Notes: a model not told the origin generated them from the letters alone. Positions 24,549 through 34,090 are shown, counted from the first letter of the stretch. The stretch is DNA of 64,000 nt from Fibrobacter sp. (GCA_017526585.1 JAFXRC010000037.1:1-64000); one strand, 5' to 3'. Made by a program: numbers and translations.

Positions 24549-27500
24549 CTAGGCTTTGACAGTCGTAAACGCAAATGCCTCTCCATCAGCATCATTAGCT
24601 TCGAGGCCATCGGCGGCGGCAGCCCACTTGATTGCGACCGCTTGGGTCTCGCCAGCGATGTAAGCCTCGTTCTCAGCCACGGCCTGCTTGAACACGTCAC
24701 TTGCAGAGAACAGCGTCACTTCGATCTTGTCGGTGATGGCGTAGTTCTGGTCCTTACGGCGGTTCTGGATGCGGTTCACGAGTTCGCGGGCCACACAGGC
24801 GCGGCGGAGTTCGTCCGTGATCTTCAAATCCAGAGCCACGGTGAAGTGCTGGTTGGCTTCCACGGCCATGCCGTCGGCCACGATGCGGTTGAGCATCAAG
24901 CAGTCGGCACCGACTTCACCGAAGTCGAACTTAATCGTCTCGCCATTCTGCAGAGCCTTGATTTCATCAACCGTAAGGCTGTTGAGCTTCGCAGAAATCA
25001 CCTTCATGTTCTTCGCGTAATCCGGGCCCTTCGCCTTGATAGCGAGGAAGTTCGGCTTGGCGGAGAGTTTCACGAGCTTCGTCTCATCTTCAAGGAACTT
25101 CATTTCACGAACGTTGAGTTCTTCGAGGATCAGGTCCTTCATGGTCTCGGCAACGTTCTTCTCTTCAGTGCCGTGAGCGACCACCGTCATGCTAGCAATC
25201 GGCATACGGTTCTTTACGTTGTTTGTAGCACGAATCACGCGGCCCATTTCGACCATGCCACGCACCATGGCGATGCGTTCCACGAGCTTTTCGTCCATCA
25301 GGGACTTGTCGGCGCTCGGGAATTCGCAGAGGTGCACACTCACCGGGGCGCTAGCGTCCACTTCGCGGACGAGAATCTGGTAGATTTCTTCGGCGAGGAG
25401 CGGGAGGAACGGGGCGAGAATCTTGGAGAAGTCCACCAGCACCTTGTACATGGTGGCATAGGCGGCGTTCTTGTCGCCATCGTTTTCGCTCTTCCAGAAA
25501 CGGCGACGGCTGCGGCGCACGTACCAGTTCGTGAGGTCATCGACCGCGGCAATCACGGCGGGCACCACGTTGTACAGGCGGTAAGCCTTCATTTCCACTT
25601 CGACCTTGGCGGCCAAATCCTGCAGCGTTGCAAGCATCCAGCGGTCAAGTTCATTGTCGCTCTTGACTTCCTGACCCGGCTTCCAGTTGAGCTGGCCCTT
25701 GGCGGCGTCGGCGTTGTGGTTAGACACAAAGAATGCCACAGCGTTCCAAAGCGGCAACATCACCTGCTTCACGATGCCCTTCACGCCTTCTTCGCTGAAG
25801 CGCAGGTCTTCGGCCTTCAAAGCGGCGGAGTTAATCATGAACAAGCGAATAGCGTCGGCACCCGTGCGTTCGATGAGGTCGTTCGGGTCCGGATAGTTGC
25901 GCTTGGACTTACTCATCTTGGAGCCGTCTTCGGCCAAGATGATTCCGTTCACAATAACGTTCTTGAAAGCCGGCTTCTGGAACAGTGCGTTAGAAAGCAC
26001 GGTCAGCGTGTAGAACCAACCGCGGGTCTGGTCGAGGCCTTCGGCGATGAAGTCTGCCGGGAAGCTGCGTTCCACGAGTTCCTTGTTTTCGAACGGGTAA
26101 TGGCGGCTAGCATACGGCATAGAACCGGATTCAAACCAGCAGTCAAAAACCTCCGGCGTACGGCGGTAGACCTTGCCGTTCTTTTCGATGGTAAGCTTGT
26201 CCACAAAGTGCTTGTGCAAGTCATCGAGCTTCACACCAGTGAGCTGCTGCAGTTCTTCGATGCTGCCCACGGCAATCATGTCGCCGTCGTCGCTGAGCCA
26301 CACCGGAATCGGCGTGCCCCAGAAGCGGTTACGGGAAAGGTTCCAGTCACGGGCGCCTTCGAGCCACTTGCCAAAGCGTCCGTTCTTGATGTGGTCCGGG
26401 ACCCAGTTCACAGTCTGGTTGTTTTCGACCATCCATTCCTTCAAAGTCTTGGTGATACCGTCCTTGCTTGTGACAGGCGCGTCAATCTTCAAGAACCAAG
26501 TCTTGAGGGCGCGGTAAATCAGAGGAACGCCGGTACGCCAGCAGTGCGGGTAGCTGTGGACAATCACGTCCTGCTTGAACACGCGGCCCTGTTCCTTGAA
26601 GTAGCGGATTATTTCCTTGTCGGCTTCCTTTGCGCCCAGGCCCTTCCACATCGGGACCTTGTCCGTGAACTTGCCTTCGGTATCGAGCGGGTCGAAAAGA
26701 CCGAGGTCAAGTTCAGCACCCTTCTGGAAGTCTTCTTCACCGAAGGAGGGAGCGGTATGCACGGCGCCAGTACCGTCTTCGGTACTCACGTAGTCGGCGG
26801 GGTAAATCTTGTAGTGGCGGGACAGCTGGTCCGGCGTCACGAACGCATCGGAAATGCGGGAGAGCGGTTCGTAGTCCTTGCCCACGAGTTCGGAACCCTT
26901 GCAGGTATCCACGATGTTCGGGTTCTTGAAGTAGGCGGCGGTGCGGCTTGCGGCAATCCAGTACTTCTTGCCGTCCTGTTCCACAAGGTTGTAGTCCATG
27001 TCCGGGCCCACAACGATGCAGAAGTTGGAGTACAGCGTCCACGGGGTCGTCGTCCACACGAGGATGCTCGTGTCCTTGAACTTGGGCTCGTTCGAGTTAA
27101 TCGGGAAAATCAGCGTGAGGGACGGGTCCTGACGGTCCTTATAGCCCTGGTTGGTTTCGAAGTTCGAAAGCGGAGTCGCGAGAGCCGGGCTGTAAGGCTG
27201 GATGCGGTAGCCCTGGTAGATGAGGCCCTTGTCGAAGCACTGCTTGAACACCCACCACACAGATTCCATGAAGTTCTTGTCCATGGTCTTGTAGCCCTTG
27301 TCGAAGTCCACCCAGCGGCCCATGCGGCGAACGGTCTTCTTCCATTCGCTGGTGTACTTGAGCACCTTGCCGCGGCAGGTCTCATTGAACTTGTCGACAC
27401 CGAGCTTCTGAATTTCGGCAACGCCCGCGAGACCGAGTTCGTTCTGCACGAGAGATTCAATCGGAAGACCGTGGCAGTCCCAACCGAAGCCGCGCGGGAC

Positions 27501-27734
27501 CTTCTTGCCCTTCATGGTCCAGTAACGCGGAACGATGTCCTTGATGGTACCGGCAAGCAAGTGACCGTAGTGCGGAAGGCCCGTTGCAAACGGAGGGCCA
27601 TCGTAGAAAGTGTACGGTTCAGTTTCCGGACGGGAGTCCAGCGACTTCTTGAACGATTCATCCTTATCCCACAAGCCGAGCACGCGCTCTTCAATCTGCG
27701 GGAAGGTCTCTTCTTTCTTTACTTCACGAAACAT
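24549..27734 (-). CDS. ileS: Isoleucyl-tRNA synthetase, eukaryotic-like (type 2)
   Basis: 1061 residues. The class I signature is PHYGH in PFATGLPHYGHLLAG (about 45-60), WDCHGLPIE follows, and the second signature is KMSKSKRNYP (about 600). The editing domain is present between them. The sequence around the first signature and the overall length match the IleS2 group, whose known members are less sensitive to mupirocin. Ribosome binding site TTTGAGGTAA. A GC-rich hairpin in the leader (27749-27769) lies just upstream of that site. The long antisense ORF on the plus strand is a shadow. Confidence 0.96.
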   Translation of the reverse strand: MFREVKKEETFPQIEERVLGLWDKDESFKKSLDSRPETEPYTFYDGPPFATGLPHYGHLLAGTIKDIVPRYWTMKGKKVPRGFGWDCHGLPIESLVQNELGLAGVAEIQKLGVDKFNETCRGKVLKYTSEWKKTVRRMGRWVDFDKGYKTMDKNFMESVWWVFKQCFDKGLIYQGYRIQPYSPALATPLSNFETNQGYKDRQDPSLTLIFPINSNEPKFKDTSILVWTTTPWTLYSNFCIVVGPDMDYNLVEQDGKKYWIAASRTAAYFKNPNIVDTCKGSELVGKDYEPLSRISDAFVTPDQLSRHYKIYPADYVSTEDGTGAVHTAPSFGEEDFQKGAELDLGLFDPLDTEGKFTDKVPMWKGLGAKEADKEIIRYFKEQGRVFKQDVIVHSYPHCWRTGVPLIYRALKTWFLKIDAPVTSKDGITKTLKEWMVENNQTVNWVPDHIKNGRFGKWLEGARDWNLSRNRFWGTPIPVWLSDDGDMIAVGSIEELQQLTGVKLDDLHKHFVDKLTIEKNGKVYRRTPEVFDCWFESGSMPYASRHYPFENKELVERSFPADFIAEGLDQTRGWFYTLTVLSNALFQKPAFKNVIVNGIILAEDGSKMSKSKRNYPDPNDLIERTGADAIRLFMINSAALKAEDLRFSEEGVKGIVKQVMLPLWNAVAFFVSNHNADAAKGQLNWKPGQEVKSDNELDRWMLATLQDLAAKVEVEMKAYRLYNVVPAVIAAVDDLTNWYVRRSRRRFWKSENDGDKNAAYATMYKVLVDFSKILAPFLPLLAEEIYQILVREVDASAPVSVHLCEFPSADKSLMDEKLVERIAMVRGMVEMGRVIRATNNVKNRMPIASMTVVAHGTEEKNVAETMKDLILEELNVREMKFLEDETKLVKLSAKPNFLAIKAKGPDYAKNMKVISAKLNSLTVDEIKALQNGETIKFDFGEVGADCLMLNRIVADGMAVEANQHFTVALDLKITDELRRACVARELVNRIQNRRKDQNYAITDKIEVTLFSASDVFKQAVAENEAYIAGETQAVAIKWAAAADGLEANDADGEAFAFTTVKA

Positions 27735-27748
27735 GGGTTACCTCAAAC

Positions 27749-27769
27749 CCCGCAGCACAGCGCTGCGGG
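27749..27769. repeat. Hairpin in the ileS leader
   Basis: CCCGCAGC-ACAGC-GCTGCGGG, a perfect 8-bp stem 15 nt upstream of the ileS start codon. It has no T tract. It may be a dispersed repeat or may modulate ileS translation. A second perfect hairpin, GACACTC-GAA-GAGTGTC, lies at 27859-27875 in the same spacer. Confidence 0.45.
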
Positions 27770-27967
27770 CACTAAATTTTCGGCGGTAAAGATAGAAACT
27801 TTTGCGTAAGGCGAGTGAAACGGGACTGTTTACAGGCCCTCTTCCGAGCCTAGCAAAAGACACTCGAAGAGTGTCAATGGCGATGGGAACGGCAACATCA
27901 GCCCATTTTCTGATGGCACAAAACCATCCAAAAAAATCTATCTTTCTTTTTGAGAAAGGAGTATTTT

Positions 27968-29740
27968 ATGAAGCGTTGGTTTGCATTCTGTTCGACAGCG
28001 GCGTTTGCGGCGATTATCGCCACAAATTTCACATCTTGCGAGAAACAGGAAAGCGCGCAGCCAGCACAAAAAAGCGAAAATGAAGCCCCGATGGAATGGT
28101 GGAAGCAGGCAGTCTGCTACGAGATCTACCCGAACAGCTTTATGGATTCTGACGGAAACGGCACCGGCGACCTCAAGGGAATCACGCAGAAGCTCCCCTA
28201 CCTGGAATCGCTGAATGTTGGTTGCATCTGGCTTACACCGGTGTATGCCTCGCCCATGGTCGATAACGGCTACGACGTCGCGGATTTCTACAAGATCAAT
28301 CCGCTTTACGGCACCATGGAAGACATGGATTCGCTGATTGCAGAGGCCAACAGGCACCACATCAAAATCGTGATGGACCTGGTATTCAATCACACTTCCG
28401 ATCAGAACGAATGGTTCCTGGAATCCAAGAAAAGCAAGAACAATCCCAAGAGCGACTGGTACATTTGGCGTGACGCAAAACCCGACGGTTCCGCTCCAAA
28501 CAACTGGCGAGGCATTTTCGGAGGCTCCGCCTGGCAGTGGAACGAAGAGCGCAAGCAGTACTACCTGCACACCTTCGCGACCGCGCAGCCCGACTTGAAC
28601 TGGGCCAATCCCGATGTGCGACAGGCCTTGTACGATATCACGAATTTCTGGATTAACAAGGGCGTAGGCGGATTCAGAATCGACGCGATTCCCTACATCA
28701 AGAAACCCGCCGAAATGGCAGACGGCACGCCCGATGGCGCAGACGGCATGGTGAACATTCACGACATGACCGCCAATACCGACGGCATTCTCGACTACCT
28801 TTACGAATTCAGGCAGAAAACCGTCGCGGGCAAGGGAGTCTTTACCGTCGCGGAAGCAAACGGAGTCGGTCCCGAATTACTCAAGTTCTGGGTGGGCGAC
28901 AGCGGCGCATTCGATATGTTGTTCGAATTCAGCCATCTGCCGGGAGCCGACATTTGGCACAAGGCAAAGAAGATTTCTATCCCCGAAATCAAGACCGCCC
29001 TCATCAAAAGCCAAGCCGCCACGGCAAGCAACGGCTGGTATCCGGTATTTTTCGAGAACCACGACAAGCCGCGCTCGGTAAACGCCTACTTTAGCGAAAA
29101 GGCAGACCGTATCCTTGCCGCAAAGGCGATGGGAACCCTCATGCTCACCCTCCGAGGAACGCCCTTTATTTACGAAGGGCAGGAACTCGGCATGAGCAAT
29201 GTCCAGTGGAATTCCGTCGAGGTCTACAACGACGTGAACACGAAACCGCAATATAACCTTGCCTTGCAGGAAGGCTATTCGCCCGAGCAGGCAATTTCGT
29301 TCGTACAGGCATTCAGCCGCGACAACGCCCGCACCCCGATGCAATGGGACACTAGCGCGAATGCGGGATTCACCACAGGCAAGCCCTGGCTTGCTCTGAA
29401 CGAAAACTTCAAGACCGTAAACGCTCTCAGCGAAACGGCAGATTCCGCATCGGTACTGAACTGGTACAGGAAACTCGCCGAGATCCGCAAGCAGCAAAAG
29501 GCGCTCACACAAGGGACTTTCACGCCGATTCTTGCAGATCACGCGCAGATTTTTGCATATAAGAGAATCTACACAAACGGGAACGAGAACGATACCGTCA
29601 CCGTACTCGTGAACCTAAGCGAAACAGAAGCTCTGTACGACAGCGCAATCGTAGCGGGCAGCAAGCTGATTATCTCGAATTACAGCGATACGGAACCCGG
29701 AAAAATGCGCCCCCTCGAAGCGGTGATATTCGCAAACTAG
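27968..29740 (+). CDS. GH13 alpha-glucosidase/amylase-type lipoprotein
   Basis: 590 residues from the ATG at 27968 (GAAAGGAG upstream). A lipoprotein signal ends at TSC (about Cys22). The GH13 barrel shows VCYEIYPNSFMDSDGNGTGDLKG near the start, DLVFNHTS, the nucleophile Asp in GGFRIDAIP, the acid/base Glu in FTVAEANG and the third Asp in FFENHDKPR. The arrangement resembles oligo-1,6-glucosidase/alpha-glucosidase subfamilies. As a lipoprotein it would act on malto- or isomalto-oligosaccharides in the periplasm or at the surface. The specificity is not certain. Confidence 0.9.
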   Translation: MKRWFAFCSTAAFAAIIATNFTSCEKQESAQPAQKSENEAPMEWWKQAVCYEIYPNSFMDSDGNGTGDLKGITQKLPYLESLNVGCIWLTPVYASPMVDNGYDVADFYKINPLYGTMEDMDSLIAEANRHHIKIVMDLVFNHTSDQNEWFLESKKSKNNPKSDWYIWRDAKPDGSAPNNWRGIFGGSAWQWNEERKQYYLHTFATAQPDLNWANPDVRQALYDITNFWINKGVGGFRIDAIPYIKKPAEMADGTPDGADGMVNIHDMTANTDGILDYLYEFRQKTVAGKGVFTVAEANGVGPELLKFWVGDSGAFDMLFEFSHLPGADIWHKAKKISIPEIKTALIKSQAATASNGWYPVFFENHDKPRSVNAYFSEKADRILAAKAMGTLMLTLRGTPFIYEGQELGMSNVQWNSVEVYNDVNTKPQYNLALQEGYSPEQAISFVQAFSRDNARTPMQWDTSANAGFTTGKPWLALNENFKTVNALSETADSASVLNWYRKLAEIRKQQKALTQGTFTPILADHAQIFAYKRIYTNGNENDTVTVLVNLSETEALYDSAIVAGSKLIISNYSDTEPGKMRPLEAVIFAN

Positions 29741-29759
29741 TTTTCCTATCTTTTTCACC

Positions 29760-30200
29760 ATGGTCCGTAAGCGCAAAAAGCACACCCCGATGAACCGCTC
29801 GCAAATGATGCAGGCGGTGCATTCCGAGGACACACGACCAGAATTACTTGTGCGCCGGGCACTGTTCAAGGCGGGTTTCCGCTACAGGCTTCATCGGCGT
29901 GATTTGCCGGGGTCCCCAGACCTGTTCATTCTAAAATACAATGTGGTTATTTTTATAAACGGTTGCTTTTGGCACCAACACGGCTGCAAAATGACAAGCC
30001 GCCCTAAGAGCAACAGCACCTTTTGGGACAACAAATTCACGAACAACATCGTGCGAGATATCAAGACCAGTTGGAAACTCTCGCTAATGGGTTACCGCGT
30101 GGCAACCGTCTGGGAATGTTCTATCGGGAGTGACTTCGAGCGAACCGTAGAAAGACTCGCCGCATTCATCAAAAGCGACGAAGAAACCGTAGAAATATAA
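29760..30200 (+). CDS. vsr: Very short patch repair endonuclease (Vsr)
   Basis: 146 residues with the Vsr pattern: QMMQAVHSEDTRPELLVRRALFKAGFRYRLHR, then LPGSPDLF with the metal-binding Asp, the block VIFINGCFWHQHGC, and W.NKFTNNIVRD. Vsr nicks beside T:G mismatches that arise when 5-methylcytosine deaminates. It starts at 29760, 17 nt after the GH13 stop codon. No cytosine methyltransferase gene lies nearby, so its usual partner must be elsewhere or absent. Confidence 0.9.
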   Translation: MVRKRKKHTPMNRSQMMQAVHSEDTRPELLVRRALFKAGFRYRLHRRDLPGSPDLFILKYNVVIFINGCFWHQHGCKMTSRPKSNSTFWDNKFTNNIVRDIKTSWKLSLMGYRVATVWECSIGSDFERTVERLAAFIKSDEETVEI

Positions 30201-30213
30201 GACAAAACCCAAT

Positions 30214-30246
30214 TATTCCAATCTAGACTATTCCAATTTGGAATAG
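30214..30246 (+). promoter_or_regulatory. Operator-like palindrome upstream of the sugar transporter
   Basis: CTATTCCAATTTGGAATAG (30228-30246) is a 19-bp palindrome, perfect except for its central base. A third half-site TATTCCAA lies just upstream (30214-30221). It ends about 28 bp before the predicted -35, a position that suits an activator. Confidence 0.6.
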
Positions 30247-30274
30247 CGTTTTTGGACATTATTTGCGTTCTAAT

Positions 30275-30303
30275 TTGTTTTTTACAGTTCTTGCAAATAT
30301 ATT
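30275..30303 (+). promoter_or_regulatory. Promoter of the sugar transporter
   Basis: TTGTTT (30275-30280), 17 bp, TATATT (30298-30303), about 35 nt before the start codon at 30339. The -35 is a partial match. Confidence 0.5.
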
Positions 30304-30338
30304 ATCATATAAAAGTTCAACAAAAAGGGGGCACTTAT

Positions 30339-31730
30339 ATGTCTAGTGCAAATTCCACACTCAGGCACATTATCCTGATCACGTTCTCCGCTGCCATTGG
30401 CGGATTCCTTTTCGGTTTCGACTCGTCCGTCATCAACGGCGCGAACGGAGCCCTGAAAGCACACTTCCATGCAACAGATTATCAGCTCGCCTGGTCCGTT
30501 TCGCTTGCTCTGATTGGCGCCGCCGTCGGTGCCTTCTTTGCAGGTAAAATCGCCGACGCCTTAGGTCGAGTGCGTTGCATGCTTTTCGCATCAGACCTTT
30601 TCGTTTTGAGCGCCATCGGCTCCGGTATTCCGTTCGGTATTCCCGACTTTATCATGTGGCGCGTGATTGGAGGTCTCGGCATCGGCATGGCAAGCATTGT
30701 CGCCCCGATTTACATTGCCGAAACAGCCCCCGCGCATTTGCGCGGACGCTTGGGATCGATGCAGCAGTTCGCCATTGTGATAGGCATCTTCGTGGCGTTG
30801 CTTTCGAACTACTTGATTGTACGTATCGCGGGTTCTGCAAATGCGCCCATGATTGGCAACATCAAGGCATGGCAGGTCATGTTCTGGGTCGAAGTCATTC
30901 CGGCTGTGATTTACGGATACGCCGCCTGGAGACTTCCGGAATCGCCACGTTACCTAGTTCATAAGGGTTACCTGGATCAAGCAAAGAAAGTGCTCGCCAT
31001 GATCAATCCCGATGGGGTCGACAAAGAAGTCGAATCGATTCAAACTACTTATAAAAACAAAAAACCTGCCAAGTTTACCGACATGCTCGAAATTATCGAC
31101 GGCAAGGAAAAGGTTTCGCCGGTTTTGTGGGCGGGCCTCGGGCTTGCAATATTGCAGCAGCTGGTGGGCATCAACGTGATTTTCTACTACGGAACGATGC
31201 TCTGGCAGAGCGTTGGATTCGGTGAAAGCGACGCCTTCTTAACGAGCGTGATTTCGAGTGGCGTGAACCTGGTGATGACCGTGGTCGCCATCTTGCTCAT
31301 CGACAAGATTGGTCGTAAACCGTTGCTGTTGATTGGTAGTATCGGCATGGCGGTAACATTGAGCACGCTTACCCTCTGCTTCATGAGCGCGGGCGCCGAC
31401 GGAAGCCTTCCGGGACATGCCGCCGTCATCGCGTTGATTGCAGCAAACCTCTACATCACCTTCTTCGCGGCTACCTGGGGTCCGGTCATGTGGGTGATGC
31501 TTGGCGAAATGTTCAACAACCGTATCCGTACCATTGCGATTGCCATTTGCGGTCTTGCACAGTGGTTTGCAAACTTCGTGGTCACCTGGACATTCCCGGT
31601 TCTCACCGGCGAAGACGGTATCGGCGTCGGCCCCACCTACGCCATCTACTCAGGCTGCGCCATCTTCAGTATCTTCTTCGTGGCAAAGTTCATCAAGGAG
31701 ACGAAGGGCAAGGAACTCGAAGAGATGTAA
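30339..31730 (+). CDS. MFS sugar transporter (sugar porter family)
   Basis: 463 residues with 12 hydrophobic segments. Sugar-porter signatures include GGFLFGFDSSVINGA in helix 1, GKIADALGR and GRLGSMQQ loops, PESPRYL before the central loop, and QQLVGINVIFYYG in helix 7. It imports a hexose or pentose, probably with protons, in the inner membrane. The start at 30339 follows AAAAAGGGGG. It is a single-gene unit with a palindromic operator and its own terminator. The substrate is unknown; given the setting, xylose, glucose or arabinose is plausible. Confidence 0.92.
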   Translation: MSSANSTLRHIILITFSAAIGGFLFGFDSSVINGANGALKAHFHATDYQLAWSVSLALIGAAVGAFFAGKIADALGRVRCMLFASDLFVLSAIGSGIPFGIPDFIMWRVIGGLGIGMASIVAPIYIAETAPAHLRGRLGSMQQFAIVIGIFVALLSNYLIVRIAGSANAPMIGNIKAWQVMFWVEVIPAVIYGYAAWRLPESPRYLVHKGYLDQAKKVLAMINPDGVDKEVESIQTTYKNKKPAKFTDMLEIIDGKEKVSPVLWAGLGLAILQQLVGINVIFYYGTMLWQSVGFGESDAFLTSVISSGVNLVMTVVAILLIDKIGRKPLLLIGSIGMAVTLSTLTLCFMSAGADGSLPGHAAVIALIAANLYITFFAATWGPVMWVMLGEMFNNRIRTIAIAICGLAQWFANFVVTWTFPVLTGEDGIGVGPTYAIYSGCAIFSIFFVAKFIKETKGKELEEM

Positions 31731-31757
31731 TTACAGTCTACTCCTTCACACACAAAG

Positions 31758-31790
31758 AAGACCTCCGAATAAATCGGAGGCCTTCTTTAA
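31758..31790. terminator. Bidirectional terminator between MFS and GH8 genes
   Basis: CCTCCGA-ATAAA-TCGGAGG (31762-31780), extended by AAG/CTT pairs, has T-rich runs on both strands (TTCTTT each way). It serves both converging genes. Confidence 0.8.
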
Positions 31791-31809
31791 TTGTTTCGTT
31801 GAAAGTCTA

Positions 31810-34014
31810 TTACTTGACGTTCACCTTGGAGAGCTTGTTGCCCACGCGAACCAGGTAGATTCCCTTAGTCGGAACCGTCACGGATGCGTTACCGAAGGTA
31901 GCCTTGGTAGACACAACCTTCTTGCCCTGCAGAGAGAACACGGCGATATCTACACCCGCCTTGGCACCTTCAACAGAGATGTTCATGCCAGTGACAGCAA
32001 TCTTTGCCACAGAAGAAGGTACGGCGACCTTGCGTGCAAACTGCGGATCAGTGCCCGGATCCGTAATGACGCTGCCCGGATCCAATTCAGGAAGGGTAAA
32101 GCCAACAAGCTTTTCAGGGGCAACCACATTACCGGAACCATCGAGGAATTCGATAGCCTTGATAGTAATGGAGCCTTCGCCACCCTTTGCATCCTTCACT
32201 TCGAACTTCACGCCCGAAGCAGTCTTCATCATATTCTCTTCAGTAATCGTCAGGTCGCCACTGACAACCCAGCTCATAAAGGTGAGACCCTTACTAGAGC
32301 AGTCATCCGTTTCTTCACCAGAGGAGTTAATTTTCAAGCTGAAGGTATATTCGCCAAAGTCCTCTGATACAGGGAGGAAGCATCCCGGTTCTGCACCCGC
32401 CTTAGGCGTCGCCTTATTCAGCAAAGCCATACGCATCGGACCGCTGGACTTGTAAGTCAGGCGAATCGATTTCACACCAAGCTGGGTAAAGTCAACCGCA
32501 CCTTCACTTTCGAGGAAGGACATTGCGATACCGGCACTCGGATAATGGCCAGCATCGGCATCAGCAGAGCCCCATTCAGGTTCAGGACCGATAGACATAG
32601 AAGCGGTGGCAACGACAATGCCGTCCTTGATAAACAGCGGAGATGTACCAGAATCCGGAGACATGACCGTACCAGTGTTCTTCCACCTGTCATGGTAAGC
32701 ACCCCAGTTCCAATAGCCGGAAACACCTACGGAGGTATCACCCTTAGTCAACTGCTTTCCTTCGACATCGGCAAGAGTAGATTCAAGAGTCGTATCCGGA
32801 GTGAAAGTGGTAAAGCCGCTCATGTTATAGAAGTTCGGCATATTACCCGAAATCAGGAGCAAATAAAGGATATTCAACGTAGCCGGATAATACTTTTCAC
32901 CGGAAACGCCGGTATTTCCGCAAGTACCTGCAGTCTTGCAGCTTTCCTTCTGCTTCAAGACCTTGTACACCGACTTCATGTAAGCTTCTGCAGAAGAACC
33001 TTCCACAGAGGAAGCAGCCATACCCATGCCACCAGAGAAGGTCGAAGAAACGAAGTTACGCTTTTCGGTTTTCACGGCCGTACCATTCGGCAAATAACCC
33101 GAATTAATTCCACTTGCCGTATGGGTCGTAGGAATCATCCAATCGGAAAGTTTCTTGTTAAACGCCTGAGCCTTGGTATCGCCATACCAGTAGTAAGCCC
33201 AAGCCATGCGCCAAGGAGTACGGGCAGCATCGTCGTAGAAACCGGCATCTTCATCCTGGGCTACAGCGGCCTTATAATTCTTTGTCGGGTTATGACTACC
33301 CCAGTCACACCAGTCAGAAACGAGACCCGAAGTGCTATTCTGGCAGGCACTCAAATCCTGATAGGCCCTGGTATTGACAGAAGCCCACTTGGAATCGTTC
33401 GTCACTTCCTGAAAAAGATGGAAGTTTGCAGTAGCTGCATAGCTGGGGTTAAACATATCATTCCAGCCACTACCCGGATTAATGCGGTTGCCATCACCAA
33501 TATCAGTATTTCCAATCCAGGAAATAATCGACTTGGCATCGCTCAGATAAGACGCATTATTCCACTGTTTAGAAGCCATCACAAGGGCAAGAGCGGCGTC
33601 GACATCGGCATCCGTTGCAGAGCCCGTTTCCACTCGTCCATCATCGTAGATACGCCAATGCATACCACCCAATCCACCATTTACCACATTATGGCTTTTC
33701 CAGGTGGTATAGAGTTTCTTGAACATCGCCTCATCGTCCATGTACACCGTAATGAGCATACCATAGGCGATACCTTCAGACACTGTGGAATTGGTTCCTT
33801 CAGGAGAAAGGACCCAGCCCTCGCTCCCTTTATCCTTATACCAAGCACCCTTCCAAAGATTATAGTGTTCTTGGATCATCTTGGTGCTGGCAAACGGAAT
33901 CGTATAGCCATGGGGATTTTTCTTGTTCTGCGGGAACGGGAACTGTCCTGCAAAAGACGAGGTTACAGCCGAAAGGGCTAACACACCCAACGCCACTTTA
34001 AAAATACTTTTCAT
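31810..34014 (-). CDS. GH8 cellulase-type enzyme with C-terminal jelly-roll and sorting tail
   Basis: 734 residues from the ATG at 34014 (AAGGAA upstream; signal peptide MKSIFKVALGVLALSAVTSSFA). The GH8 catalytic domain (about 20-390) has the acid Glu in TVSEGIAYGM and the Asp in GSATDADVDAALAL. A second beta-rich domain (about 430-640, with SGYWNWGAYHDRW) resembles CBM11-type jelly rolls. After a Pro-Gly linker comes a C-terminal module (SSVAKIAV...VFSLQGKKVVSTK...GIYLVRVGNKLSKVNVK) typical of T9SS-like sorting tails. It should cut beta-1,4-glucan or related polymers outside the cell. Confidence 0.9.
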   Translation of the reverse strand: MKSIFKVALGVLALSAVTSSFAGQFPFPQNKKNPHGYTIPFASTKMIQEHYNLWKGAWYKDKGSEGWVLSPEGTNSTVSEGIAYGMLITVYMDDEAMFKKLYTTWKSHNVVNGGLGGMHWRIYDDGRVETGSATDADVDAALALVMASKQWNNASYLSDAKSIISWIGNTDIGDGNRINPGSGWNDMFNPSYAATANFHLFQEVTNDSKWASVNTRAYQDLSACQNSTSGLVSDWCDWGSHNPTKNYKAAVAQDEDAGFYDDAARTPWRMAWAYYWYGDTKAQAFNKKLSDWMIPTTHTASGINSGYLPNGTAVKTEKRNFVSSTFSGGMGMAASSVEGSSAEAYMKSVYKVLKQKESCKTAGTCGNTGVSGEKYYPATLNILYLLLISGNMPNFYNMSGFTTFTPDTTLESTLADVEGKQLTKGDTSVGVSGYWNWGAYHDRWKNTGTVMSPDSGTSPLFIKDGIVVATASMSIGPEPEWGSADADAGHYPSAGIAMSFLESEGAVDFTQLGVKSIRLTYKSSGPMRMALLNKATPKAGAEPGCFLPVSEDFGEYTFSLKINSSGEETDDCSSKGLTFMSWVVSGDLTITEENMMKTASGVKFEVKDAKGGEGSITIKAIEFLDGSGNVVAPEKLVGFTLPELDPGSVITDPGTDPQFARKVAVPSSVAKIAVTGMNISVEGAKAGVDIAVFSLQGKKVVSTKATFGNASVTVPTKGIYLVRVGNKLSKVNVK

Positions 34015-34059
34015 AAGAATTTCCTTGTTGATGACTTCACACCCGCGCATAAATATAAA

Positions 34060-34090
34060 ACTGGGAGCCTTTAGCGGTAAGGCTCCCAGT
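34060..34090 (-). terminator. Terminator of the acyltransferase operon
   Basis: ACTGGGAGCC / GGCTCCCAGT, a perfect 10-bp stem with an 11-nt loop, is followed on the minus strand by TTTTATATTT. That T tail also contains a TATATT that could be the -10 of the GH8 gene, so terminator and promoter seem to overlap. Confidence 0.85.

Noticed and set aside
24528..27809. 1093-codon open frame on the plus strand
   Set aside because: It is antisense to ileS, His/Val/Arg-rich without recognisable domains, and follows from codon bias in the real gene.
27735..27967. T-box leader before ileS
   Set aside because: No T-box sequence or terminator/antiterminator pair; only a simple GC hairpin next to the ribosome binding site.
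30252..30338. N-terminal extension of the MFS transporter from an upstream ATG
   Set aside because: It would run over the predicted promoter, and the ATG at 30339 has a good ribosome binding site.
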